A DNA stretch of 64,000 bases from HB2-32-21 sp041603535. Lineage in GTDB: Bacteria; Pseudomonadota; Gammaproteobacteria; Pseudomonadales; Porticoccaceae. Of the stretch, positions 25,900 through 34,893 are shown one piece after another. A model generated the notes under the pieces. That model saw only the letters and a program-made list of their open reading frames with translations. It was not told the DNA's origin and did no database searches. Where the stretch lies: positions 9,973 to 73,972 of the forward strand of contig JBFIEE010000011.1 of assembly GCA_041603535.1 (NCBI GenBank), written 5' to 3'. Each line of letters opens with the position of its first letter. Position 1 is the first letter of the stretch. The position numbers were made by a program, and so were the translations under genes.

Positions 25900-26715
25900 T
25901 TGACTCAACCGGTGAATATAGCAGTTGGAGAATTTGCCGCAGCCACTGCGGTGCGGCAAATAGAAGACAAGGTTTGGGAAGGCCATTTCACGGCAAACTG
26001 GCTGATTGGTCAGACGCTAAATGGCGGCTACGCTATGTCGGTGGGGGCGCGGGTGCTGAGCGAGGCCTTGCCCCATCCAGACCCGATCACCGTTACCGGG
26101 CATTTTCTGGCGCGCACTGAGGTGGGGCCAGTGCGCTGTGAGGTGGATATCCTGCGCAGCGGTGGGGCCTCGTCCTGCGGCACCGTTAAACTTGTGCAAA
26201 ACGGTGAGCTGAAAATACTGGTAACGGGCATTTACGGCAACATTGATAAACAACGTGGCGAAACCCGGGTGCTGGGTGCGCCGCCGGTCATGCCCGCTAT
26301 TGAGGACTGTGAAGATGCGCCCTTTCATCGCAATCAGCCGTTTCGTGAGCAGATGCTTCAACGTATCGCGCCGGCCAATGTGCGCGCGTTGCAGGGCGAC
26401 CCGGATGGCAGTGGCGTCTGGCATGGCTGGCTCGATTTTGTCGATGGCAGTGCCAAGGATTTGTCTTCACTGGTGATGTTTTCCGACGCGCTACCGCCCC
26501 CGGTATTTGCGATTTATGGCGCGGAGGGCTGGGTGCCCACACTCGAATTAACCGTGCAAATGCATCGCCGCCCGGCGCCGGGGCCGTTGCGTTGCGTGTT
26601 CGGCACCGACTACATCACCGAGGGCATCGTTAACGAGGATTGTAAATTGTGGGATAGTGACGGCAATATAGTCGCCATCGCCCGGCAGACTGCCAAGTAC
26701 CGCCTGCCAAAATAG
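25900..26715 (+). CDS. Acyl-CoA thioesterase, TesB-like double hotdog
   Basis: A 271-residue thioesterase-superfamily protein. The first hotdog (residues about 15-115) has TANWLIGQTLNGGYAMSVGARVL and the HFLARTEVGPV strand; the second spans about 150-270 and ends with QTAKYRLPK. Such proteins hydrolyse acyl-CoA esters. Translation most likely begins at TTG 25900, because GGAGG at 25891-25895 lies just upstream and no in-frame ATG is as well placed. Substrate unknown; its neighbours suggest fatty or cyclic acyl-CoA metabolism. Confidence 0.8.
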   Translation: MTQPVNIAVGEFAAATAVRQIEDKVWEGHFTANWLIGQTLNGGYAMSVGARVLSEALPHPDPITVTGHFLARTEVGPVRCEVDILRSGGASSCGTVKLVQNGELKILVTGIYGNIDKQRGETRVLGAPPVMPAIEDCEDAPFHRNQPFREQMLQRIAPANVRALQGDPDGSGVWHGWLDFVDGSAKDLSSLVMFSDALPPPVFAIYGAEGWVPTLELTVQMHRRPAPGPLRCVFGTDYITEGIVNEDCKLWDSDGNIVAIARQTAKYRLPK

Positions 26716-26868
26716 TGAGGCCGCTTTGGTGAGTAGACTATGAAACAGGTTGAATGGTTTTGGTGACGCAGCGGTAGATATCAGTACGCGAGCAAGGCAA
26801 GAAAATAATAAGGTGGATGAATAAATAATCATGCGTGGACATAATCTAATGAAACAGGGGGTAAGGTC

Positions 26869-27855
26869 ATGGTAGCTAATACAATCGTAGGCAGGACAGG
26901 GGTAGTCAGGACAAAGGTAGTCAGGAAAATGGCGAGCTTTAGAGAAGCGCCGGGCTACAGGAATTATTTTGCCGGCATGGTGTTGTCCCTGCTGCTGGTT
27001 CAGGGTTGTGATGCTGCGGATAAAGCTTCGACGGCGGTAGCCGATGACAAAAATGCTGAGGTGGTGGCGGACCATGTCAGGCGGCGTCAACAGGGTCTCG
27101 ATGTTATTTCCACGCTGACTGGCACCGAAAACCCGGGGGCTTTTGCCGATACCTTTGTCGCCAGCCACGGCGCCCTCGGATCTTTTGCCCTGGATTTTGT
27201 TATGGGCGATATCTGGAGTCGTGAGCAGCTGAGTCGGCGCGATCGCAATTTGATCGTATTAACCATACTGGGCGCCCTGCACCAGACCAATCAGCTCGCC
27301 TATTACGTGCCGGGTGGTCTGAATCATGGTTTGACCCCGGTAGAGATCCGCGAGATTTTTACCCACCTGGCTGCTTATGCGGGCTTTCCAAGGGCGCTGG
27401 ACGCCATGGCCGAGACCAATCGCATTCTGACTGAACTGGGTCATCCTGTGCCACCGGGAGGCCTGGGCGAGTCCGACCGTTTGAGCGACGCGGAAAGGCG
27501 CGCCCGCGGTGCCGAAGTGATGGGCCGACTGTCGGGTAATGCTTCACCAAATCCCGATGAGGTGCTCGCGGCCATGGCGGGTAAACTCGGCCCCCTTGGG
27601 CAGTACGGCATTGACTTCGCCTTTGGTGAGGTGTGGGCACGCCCGCAACTGTCGCGTCGCGACCGCAGCCTGGTCGTGGTGTCAATTCTGACGGCATTGG
27701 GTCGTGGCGATGAACTGGATATCCACGTGCCTGCGGCCGTGCGCCACGGCGTCACTAAAACTGAACTCGAAGACTTAATGCTCACCATTTTCGCCTACGC
27801 TGGTGCGCCTTTGGCGGTAGAGGGCATGCGAAAAGTTGTCGAGCACGTTAAGTAG
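26869..27855 (+). CDS. Lipoprotein with two carboxymuconolactone-decarboxylase domains
   Basis: A 328-residue protein with two CMD-like (AhpD-fold) domains, roughly residues 75-185 and 225-325, each containing an SRRDR(N/S)L block. Before them lies a hydrophobic segment and lipobox LLLVQGC, predicting a lipoprotein signal with Cys47 lipidated. The family's CxxC peroxidase motif is absent, so AhpD activity is not expected. Exported, duplicated CMD proteins occur near catabolic genes, but their role is unknown. The ATG at 26869 is kept; 26929 would shorten the unusually long basic N-terminus and keep the lipobox. Confidence 0.75.
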   Translation: MVANTIVGRTGVVRTKVVRKMASFREAPGYRNYFAGMVLSLLLVQGCDAADKASTAVADDKNAEVVADHVRRRQQGLDVISTLTGTENPGAFADTFVASHGALGSFALDFVMGDIWSREQLSRRDRNLIVLTILGALHQTNQLAYYVPGGLNHGLTPVEIREIFTHLAAYAGFPRALDAMAETNRILTELGHPVPPGGLGESDRLSDAERRARGAEVMGRLSGNASPNPDEVLAAMAGKLGPLGQYGIDFAFGEVWARPQLSRRDRSLVVVSILTALGRGDELDIHVPAAVRHGVTKTELEDLMLTIFAYAGAPLAVEGMRKVVEHVK

Positions 27856-27998
27856 TTAACAGCGCTGGCACGACACTTGTTTGACAGGAAATTACCGGAG
27901 CGATTGGCCCGTTGAAAGCAGACAATCGCTTATTAAACCCTGACAAGTTGCCCTGAAAATCACCTGGATAGTTTCTAATCCAGCGACAGGAGTGTTAG

Positions 27999-28583
27999 AT
28001 GATGGACGTTTACGGTTCGCAACCTTCGCCCTATGTACGCCGAATCCGCTTGTTGCTGGCTGACAAGCCGTATCAGTTTCATTCAATGGATCTTGCCAAC
28101 CCGAGTGATCGCGAGCGACTGCGTGAGCTTTCCCCGGTACTTAAAATTCCGGTGCTGGTGGATGTGGGCAAAACGATCTGGGATTCGCGACAGATCTTTC
28201 GTTACCTCCAGCAAAAAAATCTGCACAGTGCGCTGAGTCAGCAGCAGGAAAACCTGCTGACCACGATAGATGGTGTCTGTGATTCCCTGGTGCAGTTGCT
28301 GCTGGTTGAACGGAGCGGCGTAACCCTGGATGCCAGTAATTCTTACCGAAAAATTAACTTTGACCGCATCGACAGAAGTGCGGAGTTCCTCGATCAGGCG
28401 GTTGTCAATGGCGACTTCAAAGACTGGAATTACCCGTCGATTTGCCTGTATTCACTGATTGACTGGGCAAGCTTTCGCGAGCGCTATGCTTTTAAAAACC
28501 TGGCCAATCTCTGGCGCTGGTATCTGGCCAATGGATTGCACCCGGGTGTCGAGGCCACGGATCCGAGAAATACCTCGTCGTGA
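27999..28583 (+). CDS. Glutathione S-transferase-like protein
   Basis: A 194-residue protein with the N-terminal thioredoxin-like GST fold: YGSQPSPYVRRIRLLLADK, then LKIPVLVD with the cis-proline and the WDSRQIFRYL segment (glutathione gamma-Glu site). The C-terminal helical domain is shorter and weakly conserved. It could conjugate or isomerise an electrophilic catabolite, or act in stress protection. Alone on its strand with a spaced GGAG upstream. Confidence 0.8.
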   Translation: MMDVYGSQPSPYVRRIRLLLADKPYQFHSMDLANPSDRERLRELSPVLKIPVLVDVGKTIWDSRQIFRYLQQKNLHSALSQQQENLLTTIDGVCDSLVQLLLVERSGVTLDASNSYRKINFDRIDRSAEFLDQAVVNGDFKDWNYPSICLYSLIDWASFRERYAFKNLANLWRWYLANGLHPGVEATDPRNTSS

Positions 28584-28813
28584 GCGGTGCGGCAGGCTAA
28601 GGCGGCGATCCTCGACAGGGGGACGACATGGTCGCCGCGACGGCGTTTGGGGCACTTCTGCGGACGCAAGTTTGTCTGACCAACTATTGCTGGTCGAGCA
28701 AGTTTGCTAGCATGGCAGGCCGATTTGCCCGCGGCTGTTTGCCTCAGCAGCGCTGCGGCGCTTAGCACCAAATTCAACGCTACTTAACGCTACTTAACGA
28801 CAGGATAACGATC

Positions 28814-29131
28814 ATGAGCAAACCACCGTTACTCACCAAAGAAGAACAGGGAAAAAGCCTGGCCGAATTAAACGCCAACGCGTTGGCGCCCTGGGAAATT
28901 GTCGAGAATCGTCTGGTCCGCCGCTATGACTTTAAAACGTTTAGCGACGCCTTCGGTTTTATGACCCAGGCCGCGCTGGAATGCGAGGTGCTGAGCCACC
29001 ACCCGCGCTGGGTGAATGTGTGGAACGTGGTGGAAATTGGCTTGCTGACCCACCGTGCGGGCGGCCTCACCCATCTCGATTTTGACCTCGCCGGGCGTAT
29101 GGAGCCCCTGGCTAAAAAACTGCTGGCCTAG
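28814..29131 (+). CDS. phhB: Pterin-4a-carbinolamine dehydratase
   Basis: A 105-residue protein matching the PCD/DCoH family: SHHPRWVNVWNVVEIGL gives the conserved histidine pair and aromatic residues, then THRAGGLTHLDFDLA. It dehydrates 4a-hydroxytetrahydropterin, regenerating the cofactor of phenylalanine hydroxylase. phhA is not adjacent, so the partner must lie elsewhere or the protein has another pterin role. Confidence 0.88.
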   Translation: MSKPPLLTKEEQGKSLAELNANALAPWEIVENRLVRRYDFKTFSDAFGFMTQAALECEVLSHHPRWVNVWNVVEIGLLTHRAGGLTHLDFDLAGRMEPLAKKLLA

Positions 29132-29172
29132 CCGCTGGCAGCGGTGAATGCCTTTTCCTCGGCCCGTTGAGA

Positions 29173-29961
29173 TTATTTGGGCGGGCCGGGCAGCGTGTCG
29201 CCGACGTCAAAACAAACCTGCCTGGCGCAGGCCATCAGCTCTCCGTCCGTAGTGTGGATGGCCACGCCCATATGCAGTTTGCGCTCTCCAGCTGGCGCGA
29301 TCTGCCAGCTGCTGACAATGTAATGTTGATCGACGGGTAAGGGCCGCTTGATGCTGGCGGCACAACTGCCCAGCACCAGAATGCCCGATGTCGGGTAGCG
29401 CAGTTTCAGGGCATAAACGCCCGGACAGTCCATCACCGACCATACATAGATGTTGTCGATGGCGTGGTTGTCTCGGGCATCGGCCAGATCGGGTGTCGGG
29501 CGCCATACCGCAGCGACCAGGTTTTCCCCGACTGCGCGCTCAACGATTCCCGGCAGGGCGCCAATAAACACGCGCAGGCCCTGGTCAGGGGTTCTTAAGG
29601 GGCTACAGACATAGCAACCCCTGACGTCGGCATTGTGCAGAAAGACAAAATTTTCGCCGGCGCGGCGCGCTGTTTCGTAGTCTGGTGGCAGCGGGATATC
29701 CAGTTCTACAGATGTGGGGCGAGCGCTGCCAAGTAACCTGTCGCCCAGATACATGGCGATGCCGCCAGCCGCTGTCGCCACTGCCTGCAGGGGCTTTTCG
29801 ACCGGGAAACTACTGTTAATTCGCACTTCTGCATCGCCGCCGACGTAGCTGGCCAGCAAGCCGCAAATGTAACCGCCGTTGGCCGCATTGACAGCGCCGT
29901 TGTACAGGCTGCCGATGGCAACGCCTGATGTGGCTTCATTTGACCTGGAGTTGTTAGACAT
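29173..29961 (-). CDS. Hotdog-fold thioesterase-like protein
   Basis: A 262-residue protein with early FNG-type segment (SLYNGAVNAANGGYICGLLA), a midpoint CYVCSPLRTPDQGLRVFIG block and WSVMDCPG, a combination I associate with an uncharacterised double-hotdog thioesterase-like family. Catalytic residues cannot be assigned with certainty. It lies among acyl-CoA and redox genes but is transcribed alone. Function inferred only at the fold level. Confidence 0.55.
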   Translation of the reverse strand: MSNNSRSNEATSGVAIGSLYNGAVNAANGGYICGLLASYVGGDAEVRINSSFPVEKPLQAVATAAGGIAMYLGDRLLGSARPTSVELDIPLPPDYETARRAGENFVFLHNADVRGCYVCSPLRTPDQGLRVFIGALPGIVERAVGENLVAAVWRPTPDLADARDNHAIDNIYVWSVMDCPGVYALKLRYPTSGILVLGSCAASIKRPLPVDQHYIVSSWQIAPAGERKLHMGVAIHTTDGELMACARQVCFDVGDTLPGPPK

Positions 29962-30115
29962 GAAGCGGCGAAGCCCTCTGTATCGGTAACAAGTTCGGTG
30001 CGTAACCGTAAAGATGGCAATGATAAACGCTTTTACTTATTCTTGTGGCTGAGTCACGACGTGGGAGCGGGGGATCCAGCTTTTCGGTAGTCAGTCGCTG
30101 GCAGGAAGACGACCA

Positions 30116-30688
30116 ATGAGTGAAGAAACAGAACTCGCCACTGTCGCCATGCACGAAGCAGGTCACGTGGTAGTTTCCCATTATTACCGTCGCCGGGTAT
30201 TCGGCGCCAAGATCGGTGACCACGACTCGCGGCACGACCGCAGTGTGGTGCGTTTTGAATTAACCCCCCACGTCAACGAGATACACCTACGCCTCGACGA
30301 GCTGGACGAGCTGTGGCCGCTGGCGGTCAGGGAAACATTGGTGACCACACGGATTCGCTTTGCCGGACCAGTCGCTCAGGCGATTTACCAGAAAAGACCT
30401 TACCGGGAGGTGCATGGCGGACAGGATTATCGCGATGCGCTTATCGAACTGCTGCTGCTGGAAAAATTGCGGCTCAGCCTACCGCGTGCACAGCACCTGG
30501 ATGTCAGTTATAAGCATGAAAATGTGCTTGATACGGTCGCCGAGGACATCATTGATTTGATGGTGGACCGGGAATACATTAATTACGTAGGCCGCATCGC
30601 CCGCGGATTAATTGAAAAACAGGAGCTATCGGCCCGGCAGATCGAAGACCTGTTACAGGATATGCCGGTACACGATTGGGATGCATAA
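30116..30688 (+). CDS. Stand-alone M41-like zinc peptidase domain
   Basis: A 190-residue protein with a HEAGH zinc motif at 13-17 (His13, Glu14, His17). FAGPVAQ (82-88) and GGQDYRDA (101-108) fall where FtsH-type M41 peptidases carry GGRVAE and the third ligand region; Asp104 is the candidate third zinc ligand. There is no AAA ATPase domain, no transmembrane segment and no signal peptide. It may be a cytosolic metallopeptidase or an inactive relative. No neighbour clarifies its role. Confidence 0.6.
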   Translation: MSEETELATVAMHEAGHVVVSHYYRRRVFGAKIGDHDSRHDRSVVRFELTPHVNEIHLRLDELDELWPLAVRETLVTTRIRFAGPVAQAIYQKRPYREVHGGQDYRDALIELLLLEKLRLSLPRAQHLDVSYKHENVLDTVAEDIIDLMVDREYINYVGRIARGLIEKQELSARQIEDLLQDMPVHDWDA

Positions 30689-30774
30689 TAAATCCCCGAT
30701 AACTAATTGGTGTGGCGACGAGAAAATTTTTGAAATTAAAAAGACCCAAGGGTTTGAAACCAGGAGAATTGTAA

Positions 30775-31605
30775 ATGGCTGAACTGGATGGAAAAGTAGC
30801 GGTAATTACCGGCGGTGCCAGTGGCATCGGCGAGCGTAGTGTGCGCCTGTTTGTCGAGGAGGGCGCCCGTGTGGTGATCGCCGATATGCAGGTCGAGCGA
30901 GGTCAGGCGCTGGCCAGGGAGTTAGGCAGTGCCGCGGTGTTTGCCGAGGTGGAAGTTCGTCAGGAAGCCCAGGTAAAAGCGGCGGTCGACCTGGCTGTTG
31001 CGCAGTGGGGCAGGCTCGACTGTATTTTTAATAATGCCGGTTTTGGGGGTGTACTCGGCCCCGTGGAAGACACCCCGGTCGATGAATTTGATATGACCTA
31101 CGATGTACTGGTACGCGGGGTATTTCTCGGCATGAAATACGCTGCGCCGGTGATGAAAAAACAAAAGTCGGGCAGCATCATCAACACCGGCAGTATTGCC
31201 GGCTTACACGCTGGCTACAGTCCCCATGCTTACGCGGGGGCAAAATCAGCGGTGATCCACATGAGTAAATCAGTCGCTATGGAACTGGGCGAACACAATA
31301 TTCGCGTCAATGCTATTTGTCCCGGGTTTATTGCCACCCCACTGGCGGCCAACAGCGTGGGGAAATCCGACGAACTGGTTGACCGGGTTAAACCCATGTT
31401 TGAAAAAAGTCAGGCCATTCCGCGTTCCGGTATCCCCGATGACATTGCCCAGATGGCCTGCTGGTTGGCGGGCAATCGCTCGACGTTCGTCACCGGGCAG
31501 GCGATGGTGGTAGACGGCGGTTTGACCAACGGTTTGAAATGGGCTGACCAGCCCGGTTTTCAAAAGGCTTACCACCCAATTAAAGTTTACCGGCCTAAGG
31601 AGTAG
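30775..31605 (+). CDS. Short-chain dehydrogenase/reductase
   Basis: A 276-residue SDR with TGGASGIG (12-19), Asp37 after beta-2 (NAD(H) preference), NNAG (86-89), and catalytic Ser140, Tyr153 and Lys157 in YAGAK. A good AGGAG precedes the ATG. It has about 20 residues more at the C-terminus (after VDGG) than the other SDRs here. The next gene, convergent, is a Baeyer-Villiger monooxygenase, whose ketone substrate an alcohol-oxidising SDR could supply; this pairing is inference. Confidence 0.85.
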   Translation: MAELDGKVAVITGGASGIGERSVRLFVEEGARVVIADMQVERGQALARELGSAAVFAEVEVRQEAQVKAAVDLAVAQWGRLDCIFNNAGFGGVLGPVEDTPVDEFDMTYDVLVRGVFLGMKYAAPVMKKQKSGSIINTGSIAGLHAGYSPHAYAGAKSAVIHMSKSVAMELGEHNIRVNAICPGFIATPLAANSVGKSDELVDRVKPMFEKSQAIPRSGIPDDIAQMACWLAGNRSTFVTGQAMVVDGGLTNGLKWADQPGFQKAYHPIKVYRPKE

Positions 31606-31610
31606 GCCGG
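31590..31610 (+). terminator. Perfect hairpin spanning an SDR stop codon
   Basis: CCGGCCTA (31590-31597) and TAGGCCGG (31603-31610) form an 8-bp perfect stem with an AGGAG loop; the SDR stop TAG (31603-31605) lies in the second arm. No T-tract follows. Could stop transcription between the convergent genes or stabilise the mRNA end. Confidence 0.45.
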
Positions 31611-31711
31611 GAATTCCGGGCGAAACGCCGGTAGCTTCCGGTAACCAAAGACGGGTTCTTTGACTGCCGGAATGACTGAGAAAGCGGCGACGTGTCAGGT
31701 ATCAGTCAATG

Positions 31712-33361
31712 TTATTGATCGAAGGTAAAGCCTGCATAATTATTTGCTGCACTGTCCCAGAGTTTTTTACGGTATAGCGGTGCCGGACCGGCATACAGCA
31801 ATAAATCGCGGGGTTTGCCCTCGATGTTGTCGCCCATAATCCAGGATTTGGTCTTGCTTAACAGGGTTTTGTTGGCCTGTTCCACGGCATGTTTTGTCCA
31901 CGCTACTTCTGCCGCTTCGGTGGCCATTACCCGGGCAAGGCCTTTGTCACGCATATGGCACATCAGCTGGGTGACCCAGTCGACGGTGACCTGGGCACAA
32001 CGCGGTATGTTACAGAATGCAGCGTGGGGCCCATCATGAGTAAACAGGTTAGGAAAACCTTCTATCTGTACGCCCATATAGGTTCTAAGCGCCTGTGACC
32101 ATTTGTCCTGAATGGTTTGGCCGCCAACGCCACGAATATCTATGCGCCGCATCGCGCCAGTGCCGGCATCGAAGCCGGTGGCATAAATAATAAGATCTAC
32201 TTCATAGTCCCTGTCGGTGGTTCTGATACCGGTTGACGTGATGCGTTCGATGGGTGTGTCGTTAATATCGATCAGGGCAACATTTTCTCGGTTATAGGTT
32301 TCGTAGTAATTGGTCTCCATGGGTACCCGGCGCTGGCCGAAGCCGTGGCGCGAGGGGATCAGTTTATCGGCAACTTGCGGATCATTAACCCGATCTCGAA
32401 TTTTTTTCGCCATAAACTCGGAGATTAGATTGTTGGCGCTCATGTCAGTCATGATGTCATGGAAATTGGCCAGCCAGATGGCAAAGCCGGGTTCATTGTA
32501 GAGGCGCTCAAACTGTGCCTCCCGTTCTTCCTCCGAAACATCGAATATTGAGCGAGGGTCGAATTCGTGCATGAATGCCCCGGCAGTTTTATCGCAGGTG
32601 TCAAATATTTCCTGGTAGCGGGCCTTCAGCGCCGCTTGTTCTTCGTCACGGATTTCGGCGTTACATAAAGGCGAAGCCCAGTTTGCCGTACGCTGGAAGA
32701 CATAAAGTTCTCTGGCGCCCTCGCCAAGGTAGGGGATGAGCTGTACGGCGGTGGCGCCGGAGCCAATAATCGCTACGCGCTTGCCCTCATAAACGGTTTT
32801 ATCGCCACCCCATCCACTGGGGTCGTGAGGCCAGCGGGCGGTGTGAAATGACTGGCCTTTAAAGCTGTCGATGCCTTCGATAGCAGGCATTTGCAGCGCC
32901 GATAATATGCCTGTCGCCATTATCAGGTAGTGCGCGTCGAAGTGCTCCCCAGCATCAGTTTCGACATCCCAGCGATTTGTTAGCTCGTTAAACAGCGTTG
33001 CTTTGACGCGCGTGCTGAACTGGATGTCCTCGCGAAGACTTAATTTGTCGGCAACAAAATTGAGGTAACGAAGTGTTTCCGGCTGCGCAGAAAAATGTTC
33101 TTTCCAGTTCCATTCCGCCAGTAATTCTTCCGAAAATGAATACTGGTAGGTATAGCTCTCAGAATCAAAGCGCGCACCGGGGTAGCGATTCCAGTACCAG
33201 GTTCCGCCGACGCCGGTGCCGGCTTCGAGCAAACGGACAGAAAATCCAGCTTGTCGCAAGGTGTGTAGTTGATACAGGCCCGCTACCCCGGCACCTACGA
33301 TAATAGCGTCGTACTGAGTTGATGAAGACTTTGACGTTGCCCTTTGTTGTGGAATAGCCAT
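31712..33361 (-). CDS. Baeyer-Villiger-type flavin monooxygenase
   Basis: A 549-residue class B flavoprotein monooxygenase. The FAD motif GAGVAG (23-28), the NADPH motif GSGATA (200-205) and the fingerprint FxGxxxHxxxWP at 167-178 (FKGQSFHTARWP, followed by His) are all intact. These enzymes insert oxygen next to ketones, giving esters or lactones; cyclohexanone- and steroid-type monooxygenases are examples. Substrate not deducible. It ends 106 bp from the convergent SDR. Confidence 0.9.
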   Translation of the reverse strand: MAIPQQRATSKSSSTQYDAIIVGAGVAGLYQLHTLRQAGFSVRLLEAGTGVGGTWYWNRYPGARFDSESYTYQYSFSEELLAEWNWKEHFSAQPETLRYLNFVADKLSLREDIQFSTRVKATLFNELTNRWDVETDAGEHFDAHYLIMATGILSALQMPAIEGIDSFKGQSFHTARWPHDPSGWGGDKTVYEGKRVAIIGSGATAVQLIPYLGEGARELYVFQRTANWASPLCNAEIRDEEQAALKARYQEIFDTCDKTAGAFMHEFDPRSIFDVSEEEREAQFERLYNEPGFAIWLANFHDIMTDMSANNLISEFMAKKIRDRVNDPQVADKLIPSRHGFGQRRVPMETNYYETYNRENVALIDINDTPIERITSTGIRTTDRDYEVDLIIYATGFDAGTGAMRRIDIRGVGGQTIQDKWSQALRTYMGVQIEGFPNLFTHDGPHAAFCNIPRCAQVTVDWVTQLMCHMRDKGLARVMATEAAEVAWTKHAVEQANKTLLSKTKSWIMGDNIEGKPRDLLLYAGPAPLYRKKLWDSAANNYAGFTFDQ

Positions 33362-33717
33362 GTTAGTAAGCCTTTAGTTGGTGAGTAACTGTGTCATAGA
33401 AAATCTGCTAACTCTTTTCTCCGATGCCCACACGTCGGTGGTCGTATTACGGTTTTCGAGAGTACCGCGTAGCGATTTTCGATCAATTTTTTACTGGTGC
33501 AAAGGGCGTTAGCTGAAAGTTTGCCAATAAATGGCCAGCCAGTTTGGCTCAACACCGTGCATTGCTTTTCCTGAGTGTAGAGCCGAAATCTGTCTAACGC
33601 TAGCTGGCGATGGTTCGGCGCGTTTGCCTGATACGACCAGGACGAGGTTGTGGTGGTCGGCCTCAAATACCGGGTAACCCGAATTTCAGGGCGTTGTGAT
33701 AGAGGGGCCGAGATCAG
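33362..33717. other. Gap between monooxygenase and patatin genes
   Basis: A 356-bp gap between two genes on the minus strand; it should contain the monooxygenase promoter. A 90-codon minus-strand ORF (33394-33666) exists but has no recognisable similarity and a composition like random sequence. No hairpin or operator stands out. Confidence 0.3.
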
Positions 33718-34851
33718 TTACATCGCTTCAGGCGAAGCCGCGCCAAAAAACGATAAAATATTGTCAGCCTGACCGAGGGCATCTCGGTAACCGAGATTGA
33801 TTAATTCCGTACAAAAGCCGGGTTCAAATAACAGGTAGCTGGCAGCGCTCGAGCCGCCGCCTCTGGGTGTCCCACCAAATGCACGGAGAAACATCTTGAG
33901 GCTAGTGGGTAGTTCATGGATGTGCTTTTGGGCGATTTCGTCTATACCGACGGAAGGAGAGATACACAGGTAATCGATGTAACGTAAATCTTTCGCTGCG
34001 GCCTGTGCGGGGCACTCTCGGGCTAGTTTGTTGATGGAGTCGAGGGTTTCGAGATCACTTTCGATGGAATCAATAAAGGCGCTATTGAGTAATTGACCGA
34101 TCATTTGTGCCGTGGAAGGTGGGTGCTCAGCTTTTTCTATATCGTCGACATGGATGGAATTATTGCTGACGCCAATAATAAATAATTTCGTCGCGCCCAG
34201 ATGCAGTGCCGGGCTTAGTGGTTTTAACTGGCGCACCGCGCCGTCCCCATAATAGGCATCGTTGACCAGTGTTGCAGGAAAGACGGTCGGAATTGCCGCG
34301 GAGGCAATGAGGTGATCCAGCGTCAGGCCGGTGCGGACGCCAAGGCGTCGACTGCGGTGCCAGTTAGGATGATTGCCCTGAAAAAACGTTACGGAACGGC
34401 CGGTACCGTAGTCCATGGCGGTGGTGCTGACAGCATCGAGCGCGCCGCTGGCAATGGCTTCGTCGATGTAACGAAAGCGAACCAGTTCTTCCAGTAGGTC
34501 GCGCAACGGGGAGTTATCCAGCAACGCGACCGAGCGCCCTATGCCGTAGCCTCCGTGCACCAGTGACAATGCCAGTCGACAGGTGTTTTTAAAAACCCCC
34601 CAGGTATCTGTTCGGTAAATATCTTCTGATCGAAGCCCGATCCAGATGGATTCGAGTTTTCGTATACGTTGGCGTAATAAACCCGGCCTGCCCGCGATAG
34701 TTAGCGCATTGATGGCCCCGGCAGAAGTGCCGCAGATGACTGGAAAGGGGTTGTAGGTGCGGCTGGGCAGGAGTTCTGCGACGGCTTTTAGCACGCCGAC
34801 TTGATAAGCTGCTCGTGCACCGCCGCCTGACATTATCAAGGCTATGCTCAT
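33718..34851 (-). CDS. Patatin-like phospholipase
   Basis: A 377-residue patatin-family lipid acyl hydrolase. The oxyanion loop GGGAR (9-13), nucleophile Ser43 in GTSAG and dyad Asp203 in DGAV are all present. No signal peptide, so a cytosolic or membrane-peripheral lipase is expected, perhaps in phospholipid turnover or lipid-store use. The start at 34851 puts the GGGAR loop at the expected distance from the N-terminus. Confidence 0.87.
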   Translation of the reverse strand: MSIALIMSGGGARAAYQVGVLKAVAELLPSRTYNPFPVICGTSAGAINALTIAGRPGLLRQRIRKLESIWIGLRSEDIYRTDTWGVFKNTCRLALSLVHGGYGIGRSVALLDNSPLRDLLEELVRFRYIDEAIASGALDAVSTTAMDYGTGRSVTFFQGNHPNWHRSRRLGVRTGLTLDHLIASAAIPTVFPATLVNDAYYGDGAVRQLKPLSPALHLGATKLFIIGVSNNSIHVDDIEKAEHPPSTAQMIGQLLNSAFIDSIESDLETLDSINKLARECPAQAAAKDLRYIDYLCISPSVGIDEIAQKHIHELPTSLKMFLRAFGGTPRGGGSSAASYLLFEPGFCTELINLGYRDALGQADNILSFFGAASPEAM

Positions 34852-34893
34852 AGGGAGGTCGTATGGTTGTTGATCTTATTAATGGTTAATTCT

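Noticed and set aside
33394..33666. 90-codon minus-strand ORF between the monooxygenase and patatin genes
   Set aside because: No recognisable similarity, no good ribosome site and random-looking composition.
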